Shown: positions 1 to 11,137 of the stretch, piece by piece
How positions within the stretch are numbered: the first letter of the stretch is position 1
Layout: the number at the start of each line of letters is the position of its first letter
Assembly (NCBI RefSeq): GCF_010500955.1
Contig: NZ_QVMJ01000015.1
Coordinates: forward strand, 50,885-114,884
Source of the DNA: Bacteroides sp. 519
GTDB lineage: Bacteria > Bacteroidota > Bacteroidia > Bacteroidales > Bacteroidaceae
DNA length: 64,000 nucleotides
Direction of reading: 5' to 3'
Made by a program: the position numbers and the translations under genes
Notes under the pieces: model-generated
The model's input: the letters and a program-made list of their open reading frames with translations, nothing else
The model's database searches: none
What the model was told of the DNA's origin: nothing

Positions 1-2
1 AA

Positions 3-566
3 GGTCTGCTCTATCGGGTAACCCCTTTCGACACCCAAGCGTTAGATTCGAGGATAGACACAGAAAGAACCTACGATTGCCTTATGAATAAATTCAAGTG
101 GGGTGGGATAGAGGATCCCAATGTCTATATGGACGAAACCGCACTACGCATGTATCATGCCGGGCGAGCGACTTTCGTTACCCTTGCCGAGGCCTTGATA
201 CGAGAAGGAAAACACGATAAAGCTTTAAATGTTTTAAACCATTGCCGCAAAGTAATTCCACACGAAAGTCTGCCTTATGATTACAAGAACAGTGCTATCC
301 AAATGGCCGAGCAGTACTACAACCTTGGTGAAAAAGAAACAGCAGATGAAATAATGAATATACTAGCCCATAAATCAGTAGAATATGCCACATGGTATTT
401 AAGCATGCAGGGCCACCGGTGGTACAACGTAGCCGAGTCTTGTATGACACATTTGTATTTACTGAACGAGCAAAATAAAATAATGGCGGAATATCAGTCG
501 GAATTATTAAATGTCTACGGAGATAAGTTCAGCCGGCTTTATGAAATGTTTGAGAGGAAAAATTAA
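3..566 (+). CDS. DUF2723 family membrane protein, C-terminal end (partial)
   Basis: The reading frame is open from the left edge of the window, so only the last 187 residues are visible. The segment reading GLLYRVTPFD, then a stretch like RIDTERTYDCLMNKFKWGG, then helical repeat-like sequence matches from memory the soluble C-terminal tail of the large Bacteroidota DUF2723 proteins. These are polytopic proteins related to protein-O-mannosyltransferase-type glycosyltransferases. The tail is TPR-like, with alternating helices and the phrase LIREGKHDKALNVLNHC. An internal ATG at 84 would give a 160-aa protein, but the upstream codons are in frame and family-like, so I treat that ATG as internal. 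The catalytic membrane part lies outside the window. Confidence 0.8.
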   Translation, partial: GLLYRVTPFDTQALDSRIDTERTYDCLMNKFKWGGIEDPNVYMDETALRMYHAGRATFVTLAEALIREGKHDKALNVLNHCRKVIPHESLPYDYKNSAIQMAEQYYNLGEKETADEIMNILAHKSVEYATWYLSMQGHRWYNVAESCMTHLYLLNEQNKIMAEYQSELLNVYGDKFSRLYEMFERKN

Positions 567-587
567 ATACTCCATACCTCTGCGCAA

Positions 588-702
588 GCTATATAGCAGA
601 GTGGTCTCGGTCTATATAGCTGAGTACCTTCGTGCTATATAGCTTCGACCCCTTGTGCTATATAGCATCGGATCTTCGGTCTATATAGAAAGATATTTTA
701 CT
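588..702. repeat. Array A: five 23-bp units with palindrome GCTATATAGC
   Basis: The palindrome GCTATATAGC (or a one- or two-base variant) starts at 588, 611, 634, 657 and 680, an exact 23-bp period. The 13-bp segments between palindromes differ (for example AGAGTGGTCTCGG, TGAGTACCTTCGT). It lies just after a gene stop. A second array with the same palindrome and period is at 24875. Function unknown. Confidence 0.9.
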
Positions 703-1029
703 TGTTATTGAGCTGTATTTCTCTCCCGGTAGGATAAAGACTTCATGCTACTTTGTTCTCTCTTGTTATAACCTCGTGTGGAAACACGGGGTCTTGTTGT
801 GACAGGCCTCAGGAAATTTATCCGGTTTTTTTGAACAATATATGTGCAACGTTGTTTCTATAAATAAAATTGTGTGGTTTAAATATTTGATTTAACAAAA
901 AGCAATTACAAACTATAGCTTAATACAACAAGGACAAATTATGTACCTTCAGTAGCAAGAGTACTAACTCTGCTTTTATCTGGTTTTAATTATTTTTGAA
1001 TGAGATGAAATGTGAGGACAATACTGCTT
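703..1029. other. Noncoding gap with relic repeat, hairpin and candidate -7 box
   Basis: Three things are visible. A single relic unit, CCGGTAGGATAAAGACTTCA (about 727-746), resembles the 22-bp units of the array at 40291. A short hairpin ACCTCGTGT/ACACGGGGT lies at 771-792. A TATTTTTG sequence at 991-998 fits the Bacteroidota -7 box and could start the fimbrial transcript about 25 nt before the ATG at 1030; no good -33 TTTG is seen. Nothing else was recognised. Confidence 0.4.
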
Positions 1030-3993
1030 ATGAGAAAACTTAGTATACATATACCACTAATTTTATGGATGTTTATGTGTTTATCTTGTATAGATGAACC
1101 ACATAACTTTGTTCCTGCCCAAGGAGAAATTCGAATAGGCGGGATAAAGACACGTGATTTAAATAATCCCCCTGAACATGAATCGGAGGACGAAGATGAT
1201 CTGGTCTATACATTACGGGTTATGGTATTTGAAAAAGATGCGCCCCAAAAACTTGTAATGAACGAATATATAAATGTAACCACTGAGGTTATAAACTTCA
1301 AAATAACCAGAGGAACTTACGATTTTGTATTTCTGGCAAATGAAGCACCATATACTGAGATAAGAACAGCATTGGATGGAATAGCATACTTTAGCGATCT
1401 TAATGGAATAACTTATCCGGCAAAAGCTTTTGGTGCAGATAGGCCAATACCTATGATGCAGGTCACAGAAAATGTGACTGTTGTGGCAGATTATAAAGTG
1501 AAACTAGGTGATGGTACCCTAAAGGATATAAATGAAAGACCAAGAACTGCAAACCAATCGAAAGGTATTTATGATCCGGGTGATATAACAGATACCTGGG
1601 TATTGAACCTTGATCGTTTGGGTGTAAGGCTGAATGTTGTATTGCAATCGGAATTTGATTTAACCAATACTTTCGAAGGTCTTATACTAGCCAATGTACC
1701 CAATAAAGTACCTCTTTTCAAATCTTATCAAGGAACAATAGTACGTAATGGAGAGTACACCATTGCAGCAAATCAATTTACTGATACCGATTCTCAACCT
1801 TCAGGAATGAGCTGGGCTAAGCAGTCATCTCGTATTATACTTCCTGCAACTTTTGCCGGTTCAGATGAAGGTGATGCCACTGTACTGACTGTTAAACTGG
1901 CAGATAAATACAGTCCTTCCTGTAATCTGGAAATAGAAAATAAAAACTATAGCTTGCCTTATAATACCTGGCTGGATTTTATAGGGACAGTAAAAGAACC
2001 CTTAGAAATGAATATTAAAGCCTCTGATTGGACGGAAGTAAGAGATACACTGGAAACCGATCAGATATATCTCAACATATCGCAAACCAACGTGAATATT
2101 ACCGATTTTAATGGTGCTCGTATAACCTTCGAATCCAATGGAGAGTCTGTGCGCATAACTGGTTTATACAACCATACTACTGGTGTTTGGACGGGTAATT
2201 GGGTTGAAGGCACTTTTAACCAGCTTCAATGGGGGCAAGAATGGAATCGAAGATATGGATATAGATATGATAAAGGCACACAAAGAGGAAGTGGTTTCAT
2301 GGATATTATTGTGAATCAATATAATGGCATGACTGGAAAATACACATTATACATAACAGCAAAAAGGAAAGAAGACTGGGATGGAGGAGGCATGTCGTTA
2401 ACCCGGCAAATTGATATAAATGTAACAGAAGCGGGTGAGCGGCAGTGGTTTGAATTGCCAACAAAAGGATCTCCATTTACAAGTACAGTTTATATAGGAG
2501 CTTTTTATAAGTACAATGAAACAGGAGAAAGAATTATACAAAATAACTTTAACGGAGGATGGTGGGAAGCTGTTGTTCCCGATCTGAAAGATGAAATTCC
2601 AGAGTCTGGTTATCCTAAAGACTGGATTATACTAAGTTCGACACCTAGTTTCGATCCAAAAGTAGGAACAAATGATCCGGGAAATGCAGAGCATTATCAG
2701 GTTATGCCAAATCTTTACCGGGGTGAGGACGGTAGCAAAGTAACGGGGTCAAAACGTATTTATTTCCGTATTGGACTCGCATCAACAATAACGAAGGAAG
2801 AGCACAGATATGGATATGTACGTTTAAGATGTGTTGATGGGGATTTGGTTGATGACTCTAACCCTCCGGGTGAAGATGATACGGAAGCAGAGGTAATAGT
2901 ATATAATGATGCTCGTGAAAAAATAGGTACTACCATAAAGGAGATAAAGACAGTCATTATATATGTTCGTCAGGGAGAAGAACCCGATTATGTGTTGACA
3001 ACAAAATTTGATGCAGGTGATGCCTCTAACACACCTCGTGATGTCAACGCTATCAAAAAGTTCAGTCCATATAACGTGACAGTGCAACCAATGATGATAG
3101 GTAATTATGGTAATGGAGCAGAATATATACAGGCATATCCTGTTGGTGCTGCAGATGTAAATGTTGTTCATGTTCAATACCCCACTCAGGGGGGAGCATT
3201 GTTTCAGTGGGGTGTACCTCTGAAAGATTATCGCAGGCGCGCATACTTTGTACGAACCATCGGAACTGAAATTAATCAACAACTTTCAACCGATGCATGG
3301 AAAACGGATTATTATTACGAAACTGATCCTTTCTGGGGAGCTCCTACAAATTTCAAAGACTATGGAGAAGTATGCCCTGACGGTTATCATCGTCCTAATA
3401 ATGGTGCGGTAACAGAACTTGTCCATAATAACGCAATAACAGATGCTGTAAAATCGGATTTTTTTGCATCATTATTCATGGAGATACCTGTAGGTGATGC
3501 TCACACAAACATACCAGCAAGTGAGACAGGAATTGTGAGATATACACCTGATACTATTTCAAATTGTGTTTTGGGCTTTTATGCAGATGGCTTTTTTGAC
3601 AGGCACCCCATTAAAAGCAAAACTATAGGTACTTACATGAACAATGAAGAAACAAGAAATGACGTACAAGTAGGTGTATGTATTGACGATGCAAGAGCAG
3701 CCTTTAAAGGAACCCTTTTCTACAATCCTAGCACCTATAGTTCGGTGTTTTTTCCCTCGGCCGGACGAAGAGATGCAACGGAGAGCACCAGAGGAAAATT
3801 ACAATATAGCGGTGGTACAGGTTTTTATTATAGCTCATCGTTGGGCAATCAATGGGATACGGAAGATCCGGAAAATCCGGGAATAACTTTTCGTTTTAAA
3901 AATGTATGGCAGTTAGAATTATCATACACTCCTGCAGCTATTTCAGCAGTACCTAATTTTGCTTCTTCGATAAGATGTGTGGCTGATAATTAA
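1030..3993 (+). CDS. Fimbrial tip-like lipoprotein with FISUMP-type C-terminus
   Basis: A 987-aa secreted lipoprotein. The N-terminus MRKLSIHIPLILWMFMCLSC is a signal peptide ending in a lipobox cysteine. A GTG at 1012 would add six residues, but the ATG at 1030 gives the better signal peptide. Residues about 30-330 look like the Mfa2/fimbrillin beta-sandwich pair (phrases such as LRVMVFEKD and YDFVFLANEA). The last 200 residues carry VCPDGYHRP, FFPSAGRRD and a final SIRCV, the signature of the Fibrobacter-succinogenes-major-paralogous (FISUMP) fold that often caps Bacteroidota surface proteins. With the fimbrillin and anchor genes downstream, a role as accessory or tip subunit of a type V (Mfa-like) fimbria is inferred. 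Confidence 0.72.
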   Translation: MRKLSIHIPLILWMFMCLSCIDEPHNFVPAQGEIRIGGIKTRDLNNPPEHESEDEDDLVYTLRVMVFEKDAPQKLVMNEYINVTTEVINFKITRGTYDFVFLANEAPYTEIRTALDGIAYFSDLNGITYPAKAFGADRPIPMMQVTENVTVVADYKVKLGDGTLKDINERPRTANQSKGIYDPGDITDTWVLNLDRLGVRLNVVLQSEFDLTNTFEGLILANVPNKVPLFKSYQGTIVRNGEYTIAANQFTDTDSQPSGMSWAKQSSRIILPATFAGSDEGDATVLTVKLADKYSPSCNLEIENKNYSLPYNTWLDFIGTVKEPLEMNIKASDWTEVRDTLETDQIYLNISQTNVNITDFNGARITFESNGESVRITGLYNHTTGVWTGNWVEGTFNQLQWGQEWNRRYGYRYDKGTQRGSGFMDIIVNQYNGMTGKYTLYITAKRKEDWDGGGMSLTRQIDINVTEAGERQWFELPTKGSPFTSTVYIGAFYKYNETGERIIQNNFNGGWWEAVVPDLKDEIPESGYPKDWIILSSTPSFDPKVGTNDPGNAEHYQVMPNLYRGEDGSKVTGSKRIYFRIGLASTITKEEHRYGYVRLRCVDGDLVDDSNPPGEDDTEAEVIVYNDAREKIGTTIKEIKTVIIYVRQGEEPDYVLTTKFDAGDASNTPRDVNAIKKFSPYNVTVQPMMIGNYGNGAEYIQAYPVGAADVNVVHVQYPTQGGALFQWGVPLKDYRRRAYFVRTIGTEINQQLSTDAWKTDYYYETDPFWGAPTNFKDYGEVCPDGYHRPNNGAVTELVHNNAITDAVKSDFFASLFMEIPVGDAHTNIPASETGIVRYTPDTISNCVLGFYADGFFDRHPIKSKTIGTYMNNEETRNDVQVGVCIDDARAAFKGTLFYNPSTYSSVFFPSAGRRDATESTRGKLQYSGGTGFYYSSSLGNQWDTEDPENPGITFRFKNVWQLELSYTPAAISAVPNFASSIRCVADN

Positions 3994-4012
3994 TTATTAA
4001 TAAGGATTAACA

Positions 4013-4672
4013 ATGAAAATATACCAATACATATTATTAACGTTAACATGGGCAAGCATAATGTTTGCTGCATGTGAGCGTGATATGGGTATGTCCGAAA
4101 TTGTTGATCCGAAGGATGAAGGCAAAGTTACCATTGAGATATTTACCAGAGCTCAAAACTTACAACTTCCCCAAACACGTGGTTTTGGAGCGAAAGGAGA
4201 TTCTATTGAAAAAACGCCTTATGTGTTAGTATTTAGGGGGAATGATGGAGATGCCGTATGTGTTGAAGCCGTAAAGGCTATTGAATACAGTGGAACTGTA
4301 AAACGATATGTGCAATTAACACAACAACCGGCAGGAACAGATTATAGATTCCTGATTTTGGCTAATAATGGGGAATATTCTTACTGGGAGGGTACAAGAT
4401 TTAAATGGAGCGAATTTGCTCTGACTAATTTCAAAGATAAAAGTTTGTCTTATATTAGTGATAACCTGCTTACGGATAAATTAGGGAATCCCCAAATTAC
4501 CCCTCCATATGTTTCGGAAGACTGGAAATATATTTTGCCCATGTCTTACTTAACTGGTCCTGTAAATGGTATAAACGAAACAACAAAGATAGGAACAACG
4601 GATAATCCCATAGCCCTCATTCGCGGAGTAGCACAAATAGTATTCTATAATGTCCCCGAGTTGTATGTATAA
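4013..4672 (+). pseudogene. Fimbrillin-like lipoprotein, truncated by frameshift
   Basis: The gene starts 19 bp after the tip-like gene. It encodes a lipoprotein signal peptide (cysteine in MFAACERD), then a fimbrillin-like N-terminal domain with the family's TRGFG-type motif, YVLVFRG and RFLILANNGEY. It stops after 219 residues, about half the expected length. After the stop the sequence stays fimbrillin-like in another frame (MYKSGERTPGNYDQGNWDEE, from 4665 to about 4750). It then runs into an IS110-family transposase fragment. I read it as a minor fimbrial subunit gene broken by a frameshift and an insertion or deletion. The N-terminal half could still be translated and exported. Confidence 0.7.
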
Positions 4673-4753
4673 ATCAGGAGAAAGAACTCCGGGTAATTAT
4701 GATCAGGGTAATTGGGATGAAGAGTGTTATATTAACGAAACATTAACAGATGA

Positions 4754-5193
4754 AGCGAGTACATTGGCCTGGATATGAGCGCTTTCCCCACAGAGAAACA
4801 TTTGGCTTCATGGGCAGGTATGTGTCCAGGAAACAATGAGAGTGCGGGCAAAAAAAAAGCGGACGAATCACTCATGGGAACAAACAAGTCAAATCTGTAA
4901 TCACAGAGGCTGCGTGGGCTGCTACTCGAACTAAAAACACGTTTTATTCTGCAAGATACCATAAACTGGCTGCCCGCAGGGGCAAGAAAAGAGCATTAAT
5001 TGCTGTAGGACATTCGATCCTAAAGTCTGTTTATCACATCTTAAAAGATAGCTGTGAATATCGGGAACTGGGTGCAGAGTATGTAAACTCACGAGTAGAA
5101 AAGAAGCGTAAAGCTTATCTAAAGAAAGAGTTGGAGAAACTTGGGTATAAGGTTCAACTCTCAGAAATCCTACTTCAAACCGAACCTCAATAG
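4754..5193 (+). mobile_element. IS110-family transposase C-terminal fragment (pseudogene)
   Basis: Two frames joined by a -1 shift at a run of nine A (4850-4858) encode the C-terminal domain of an IS110/IS116/IS902-type transposase. Visible marks are GLDMSAFPTEKHLASWAG, CPGNNESAGKKKSG (restored by the shift), GNKQVK, and a serine/tyrosine-region tail ending at TAG 5191-5193. The N-terminal DEDD RuvC-like domain is absent, so about 145 of the usual 320-350 residues remain. The element is dead. It sits exactly where the fimbrillin-like frame ends. The following 280 bp up to 5473 contain no recognised gene, only a short hairpin GCTCC/GGAGC at 5437-5456 near the next start. Confidence 0.8.
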
Positions 5194-5473
5194 ATAAAAT
5201 ACAAAAGGTCGATTTTTACTGGAACCGTTATTTACGGATAATAAGAATCCGGATATGAAACTGACCTCTGGCTGCTAAGCGGCAAAGACTGAGCCATAAG
5301 AGCACGTGTATGAAATTTTAAATCCTTAGCAGTTTATACATAAAATGCCGATAACCAAACTGTATTTGTCACACCGACAAGTGCTATCCTTTCTTTTGTC
5401 TGAATTCAAAGCAATTGATTTAAAAATGAGTTAAAACGCTCCTCGGTAGTGGGGAGCACAACATAATTTACGT

Positions 5474-7084
5474 ATGAAACTTATGAAAACAATGAGAAAA
5501 TTTTTAGCGTTAGCATTTGTCGGAATGGCATTTGTGGCTTGTAGTAATGATGATGAGCCAGGTGATGGCGGAACAGGAAATGGAAATGAAAACAAAGAGG
5601 CTTGGGTATCGTTAGGTATAAAAACGACAGGAGGAAACACCCGTGAGTTGCACAATCCTTCTACGGATAATGGAACTGCAAATGAAACAAAGGTGAATAA
5701 GGTTAGAGCAATATTCTTTGATGCAAGTCTTCTGGTAACAGAAGATAAAGAATTAACTTCTGCTCAAGCAGGTCTTCCTGCTGAAAATAACTCTATAGGT
5801 GGAGAAGCCTTTACTATATTACCAGAATCAAAACATGTTTTGATTGTAGTGAACCCTTCCAGTGTTTTCCCTACTTATCCAATTAGCGCAAGTACTCCAT
5901 ATTCTACTGTAAATGCAGCTATTACTGCAAGTATAGATAATGTTATAGGGGCAAGTAAAGCTGATTTTATGATGACAAATGCTGTTGGTGATTTAGAGCC
6001 TTTTGATACTTCTACTAAAAAGCCTGTGGCTTTGACTTCATACAAAACTGCTGCAGCAGCTGAGAGTGCACCTCTTAGACTTTATGTTGATCGTGTAGCT
6101 GCTAAAGCCCGTTTATATAACGATCATGATAATGCTACAACTTCAAGTGCTTTTAATGTAGATGCAAGTAGTGTTAAATGGGCACTGAATGTTACTAATA
6201 AAAAATTCTTTCCTGCATCTAAAAGAACAGTAACAGCTAATAATACTTCGGTTTGGTCTGATAGATATGGTTTGGGTTCTTATCGGGTAGACCCTAATTA
6301 TGATGATGTTGCAGCAACTCAACAGCCTGACTATGAAACAGCTCTTGCTACTTATAAGGATAATTATAACTATTATGCTGCTGGTGATGTACTTACCGGA
6401 AGTGTTAGTACATCAACTACTTCTAATCCATTGTATTGTTTAGAAAACACTCAAATTGCAAAATATAATTTTCATGCTTATACTACCCATGCGTTAGTAC
6501 AAGCAAATGTATATCCTAAAGAGTTCAAGAAGCCTGATGGTACTGTTGAAACAGGTACTTCAGATATAGATTGGCTAAAGATTGGTAACGGTTATTATAT
6601 TTATAATACACTGAAAGAGTGGATAAAGGCCGAATTGGAAGCGAGTAAAGCAAACGGTGACAAACTACTTGTTTCAAATCATGCTAATGCAATTAACAGT
6701 TACTTCGAAGGAGTTGCAACTGGCACTGGTGTTACCTGGACTGATGCGGATGATGTAGATGCGATAATGCTACTTTTTGATGCTAAAAATCCAGCTACTG
6801 CAGGAACTTTTGGTAGTGTTACTTTTCATAAAGGAGGTATCAGCTATTATAAAATCATGATTAAGCATGATAATGATGACAATAAAGCTAATAATTTATT
6901 AGGAGAGTTTGGTATTGTTCGTAATTCTGTATATGATATACATATTGGGAATTTCATGTCTTCTGGCTATCCTACTATTCCGGAACCAGATCCAAATACT
7001 CCAGATGAAGAAGATAAAGATTGGTTGTCAATTCATATTGATATTAATCCTTGGACATGGTATACTCAAACTGAAGATATTTAA
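5474..7084 (+). CDS. Mfa1-like major fimbrillin
   Basis: A 536-aa precursor of a type V fimbrial shaft protein. The lipoprotein signal peptide ends at Cys23 (GMAFVACSND). Next comes WVSLGIKTTGGNTRELHNPS; the arginine there is in the position where fimbrillin propeptides are usually cut. The body has fimbrillin phrases (VRAIFFDAS, VLIVVNPSS, RLYVDRVAAKARLYN). The C-terminus GIVRNSVYDIHIGNF ... LSIHIDINPWTWYTQTEDI closely matches the donor-strand end of the Mfa1 family. It is followed by the anchor gene. A weak hairpin between the two genes may lower read-through so that shaft protein exceeds anchor. Three in-frame ATGs lie within 21 bp (5474, 5483, 5492); any could start the signal peptide. 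Confidence 0.85.
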   Translation: MKLMKTMRKFLALAFVGMAFVACSNDDEPGDGGTGNGNENKEAWVSLGIKTTGGNTRELHNPSTDNGTANETKVNKVRAIFFDASLLVTEDKELTSAQAGLPAENNSIGGEAFTILPESKHVLIVVNPSSVFPTYPISASTPYSTVNAAITASIDNVIGASKADFMMTNAVGDLEPFDTSTKKPVALTSYKTAAAAESAPLRLYVDRVAAKARLYNDHDNATTSSAFNVDASSVKWALNVTNKKFFPASKRTVTANNTSVWSDRYGLGSYRVDPNYDDVAATQQPDYETALATYKDNYNYYAAGDVLTGSVSTSTTSNPLYCLENTQIAKYNFHAYTTHALVQANVYPKEFKKPDGTVETGTSDIDWLKIGNGYYIYNTLKEWIKAELEASKANGDKLLVSNHANAINSYFEGVATGTGVTWTDADDVDAIMLLFDAKNPATAGTFGSVTFHKGGISYYKIMIKHDNDDNKANNLLGEFGIVRNSVYDIHIGNFMSSGYPTIPEPDPNTPDEEDKDWLSIHIDINPWTWYTQTEDI

Positions 7085-7100
7085 TTCCTAACTTCTATCT

Positions 7101-7129
7101 AAGTTGTGGAGGCTTTACCTTCACAACTT
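7101..7129 (+). terminator. Intercistronic hairpin between fimbrillin and anchor genes
   Basis: AAGTTGTG (7101-7108) pairs with CACAACTT (7122-7129) over a 13-nt loop. There is no strong T-run, so it is more likely a partial terminator or mRNA-stability element. Confidence 0.45.
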
Positions 7130-7146
7130 ATTATAAACTATAATTT

Positions 7147-8109
7147 ATGAAACGTTTGGTACATACTCTCACCCTCCTTATTGCCTGTACATGGTTTATA
7201 ACCTCATGCACCAATTTGTTCGAAGATCTACCTGAATGTCGGCTTTTCGTGAAGTTTAAGTATGACTACAACATGCATTCTGTTGATGCCTTCCACAAAC
7301 AGGTAGATAAGGTTGAGCTGTACGTATTTGACAAAGATGGAAAATTTCTTTTTAAACAAACTGAGGAAGGTTCTCCATTAGCTACAGGTAATTATCTGAT
7401 GGAAGTAGAAGCACCCATAGGCGAATATAAATTTATGGCATGGGCAGGTGCGCATGATTCTTATGATATTGTGTCACTTACTCCCGGAACTTCCACAATT
7501 GAAGAATTGAAATTAAAACTAAAACGTCCTCAATCTCTTATTATAAATAAAGAGTTGGAACCGCTTTGGTATGGAGAAATCATAGACGTAAACTTTACTG
7601 GAACAAAACATCAAACAGAGATAATCAATTTAATTAAAGATACCAATAAAGTACGTTTTATATTTCAAGGTCGTACTACAGACTGGCAAATGAACGTAGA
7701 TGATTATACTTATGAAATTATCGAATCAAATGGATATCTGGATTATGATAACTCACTCTTATCTGATGATGCTTTAAGTTATCAACCTTATTATAAAGAA
7801 CAAGTGGAGCCGTCTGCTGGTTTAGTTGAATTAAATACCATGCGTTTAATGGCAAACCGTCAGGCTTATTTCAAAGTTACAGAAAAAGCTACAGGTAAAA
7901 TAGTATTTGATGTAAATCTAGCCAACTTCCTTATAATGCTTAGGTTAGAAGAATATAAAAACTGGAGTAATCAGGAGTATCTGGATCGTGAAGATAGTTA
8001 CAGAGTAGTACTCTTCTTTTCTGAAGAAGGATCAACTACAGACTCCTGGCTTGCCGTACAAATTCAGATTAATGGCTGGACACATTATTTGCAGACCAGC
8101 GAAGTATAA
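7147..8109 (+). CDS. Mfa2-like fimbrial anchor lipoprotein (FimB/Mfa2 family)
   Basis: A 320-aa outer-membrane lipoprotein with lipobox FITSC. It begins the Mfa2 pattern directly after: CRLFVKFKYDYNMHSVDAFHKQVDKVELYVFD, then FMAWAGAHDSYDI. The C-terminus is INGWTHYLQTSEV. Mfa2/FimB proteins cap the fimbrial base, anchor it to the outer membrane and limit its length. The gene follows the Mfa1-like shaft gene by 62 bp and is the last in the locus, which is closed by a strong bidirectional terminator. Length is normal for the family (about 310-330). Confidence 0.85.
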   Translation: MKRLVHTLTLLIACTWFITSCTNLFEDLPECRLFVKFKYDYNMHSVDAFHKQVDKVELYVFDKDGKFLFKQTEEGSPLATGNYLMEVEAPIGEYKFMAWAGAHDSYDIVSLTPGTSTIEELKLKLKRPQSLIINKELEPLWYGEIIDVNFTGTKHQTEIINLIKDTNKVRFIFQGRTTDWQMNVDDYTYEIIESNGYLDYDNSLLSDDALSYQPYYKEQVEPSAGLVELNTMRLMANRQAYFKVTEKATGKIVFDVNLANFLIMLRLEEYKNWSNQEYLDREDSYRVVLFFSEEGSTTDSWLAVQIQINGWTHYLQTSEV

Positions 8110-8130
8110 TCTATATAGTATCACATAAAT

Positions 8131-8168
8131 AAAAAGAGGCAATCTCCCTACGGAAATCGCCTCTTTTT
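8131..8168. terminator. Bidirectional terminator between anchor gene and groL
   Basis: AAAAAGAGGC (8131-8140) pairs with GCCTCTTTTT (8159-8168), with A- and T-runs on both sides, so it can end both the fimbrial operon and the convergent groS-groL transcript. Confidence 0.85.
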
Positions 8169-8188
8169 ATTTGTTTATAATGAGCTGA

Positions 8189-9841
<1,653 letters not shown>

Positions 9842-9864
9842 TTAAAGTTTAATTGTTCTGTTCA

Positions 9865-10137
9865 TTAACCCATGATAGCGACTACATCGCTTTGGCGCAT
9901 GATAAGGTATTTGGTACCTTCTACTTCCAGTTCTGTACCGGCATATTTGCCATAAAGAACAGTGTCGCCAACTTTTAATATCATGTCTTCATCTTTGGTT
10001 CCTTGACCAACTGCCACAACTTCACCTTTTAAAGGCTTTTCTTTAGCTGTATCAGGAATAATAATACCACCAATTGTTTTCTCTTCTGCAGGTGCAGGAA
10101 GTATAAGTACTCTGTCTGCTAACGGTTTAATGTTCAT
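9865..10137 (-). CDS. groS: Co-chaperonin GroES (10 kDa)
   Basis: A 90-aa GroES of normal length. It begins [12 protein letters not shown] and has the mobile loop [16 protein letters not shown], then the [14 protein letters not shown] signature. It caps the GroEL ring and is the first gene of the groS-groL operon. The start follows a 200-bp gap containing a -7-like box. Confidence 0.97.
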   Translation of the reverse strand: MNIKPLADRVLILPAPAEEKTIGGIIIPDTAKEKPLKGEVVAVGQGTKDEDMILKVGDTVLYGKYAGTELEVEGTKYLIMRQSDVVAIMG

Positions 10138-10217
10138 GATTTACTTTAATTTAGTATGTTATACAATTATTTGTTATGAATTTGTTTTTAACAAAAAAGC
10201 TTGTGCGAAAACCGTGC

Positions 10218-10225
10218 CAAAAATA
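10218..10225 (-). promoter_or_regulatory. Candidate -7 box for groS-groL
   Basis: On the minus strand this reads TATTTTTG, matching TAnnTTTG, 81 bp upstream of the groS start. No convincing -33 TTTG at the right distance was seen, so it is tentative. Confidence 0.35.
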
Positions 10226-10346
10226 TTTATGTTTTAATTGACAGTTCCGACTGACAATATGGCTTAAACCGGAATAGTATATAAAGTTATTCACTAAATC
10301 ACTGAATTTCTGACACATTGTAAATAAACAAAAGACTTTATAAAAC

Positions 10347-10377
10347 AACAGAGGCTATCTTTTCGACAGCCTCTGTT
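10347..10377 (-). terminator. Terminator after eda
   Basis: AACAGAGGCT (10347-10356) and AGCCTCTGTT (10368-10377) form a 10-bp stem with an 11-nt loop. On the minus strand it is followed by TGTTTTATAAAG. Confidence 0.7.
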
Positions 10378-10427
10378 CAGTTAAAAAACATCTATAAATA
10401 AAACCTTTTAAAGGTTTGGACAATCAA

Positions 10428-11099
10428 TTATCCTCTGGCTTCGGCAATATACCCAAATGCTTCTTTGCATTTGTTTATAATCCATGCCCAATCTTGTGCT
10501 TCCACTACTTCTTTGGGAAACAGGTTTGAGCCCATGCCAACACAGGTAACACCTGCCTTGATCCATGCAGTCAGATTTTTTTTGGTAGGCTCTACTCCAC
10601 CAGTTACCATTAACATTGACCAAGGCATTGGAGCTTTTACATTTTTAACAAACGAAGGTCCGCCTACATTACCTGCGGGGAATACTTTGCATAAGTCGCA
10701 GCCTACTTCCTGAGCAAAACCAATTTCAGAAACCGATCCACAACCAGGAGTATATGGAATTAAACGACGGTTACATATTTTTGCTATTTCAGGATTGAAT
10801 AACGGACCAACAATAAAATTGGCCCCCAACTGAATATACATTGCAGCAGTAGCCGGATCAACAATAGAACCAATACCCAGAATAAGATCAGGACATTCTT
10901 TAGCTGCCCACTTTACTAGTTCGGCAAATACTTCCTGAGCAAAATCGCCACGGTTGGTAAATTCGAATGCACGAACACCACCATCATAGCAGGCCTTTAC
11001 CACATTCTTTGCTACTTCAATATCTTTATGATAGAATACAGGCACCATTCCGGTAGTTGCCATTGCATTCAATACTTGTAATTTATTAAATTTTGCCAT
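10428..11099 (-). CDS. eda: KDPG/KHG aldolase (bifunctional)
   Basis: Cleaves 2-keto-3-deoxy-6-phosphogluconate to pyruvate and glyceraldehyde-3-phosphate (Entner-Doudoroff and hexuronate routes). The class I aldolase fold is recognised by GMVPVFYH, the [12 protein letters not shown] strand, [11 protein letters not shown], and the Schiff-base lysine in [10 protein letters not shown] followed by the phosphate site [10 protein letters not shown] start at MAKFNKLQ (11099). A longer frame to 11129 would run over the perfect palindrome GAACACGTGTTC and is less likely. It is cotranscribed with the KDG kinase upstream, which makes its substrate. Confidence 0.92.
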   Translation of the reverse strand: MAKFNKLQVLNAMATTGMVPVFYHKDIEVAKNVVKACYDGGVRAFEFTNRGDFAQEVFAELVKWAAKECPDLILGIGSIVDPATAAMYIQLGANFIVGPLFNPEIAKICNRRLIPYTPGCGSVSEIGFAQEVGCDLCKVFPAGNVGGPSFVKNVKAPMPWSMLMVTGGVEPTKKNLTAWIKAGVTCVGMGSNLFPKEVVEAQDWAWIINKCKEAFGYIAEARG

Positions 11100-11115
11100 C
11101 TTGATATGCATTTTA

Positions 11116-11127
11116 GAACACGTGTTC
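11116..11127. promoter_or_regulatory. Perfect 12-bp palindrome GAACACGTGTTC
   Basis: A perfect dyad in the 38-bp gap between the kdgK stop and the eda start. It could be an internal operator for the neighbouring LacI-type regulator. This is inference from symmetry and position only. Confidence 0.4.
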
Positions 11128-11137
11128 AATTTATTAT

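Noticed and set aside
588..702. Arrays A-D read as small CRISPR arrays
   Set aside because: The conserved part is only about 10 bp and the variable part 13 bp, far below CRISPR repeat and spacer sizes. No cas gene is in the window.
2824..3282. 152-codon minus-strand open frame
   Set aside because: It is antisense inside the tip-like lipoprotein gene; a Cys/Ile/Tyr-rich shadow frame.
5437..5456. Riboswitch before the major fimbrillin gene
   Set aside because: Only a five-pair hairpin (GCTCC/GGAGC) is present; there is no conserved aptamer-like structure.
10138..10427. CIRCE/HrcA operator upstream of groS
   Set aside because: No TTAGCACTC-N9-GAGTGCTAA match was found on either strand.
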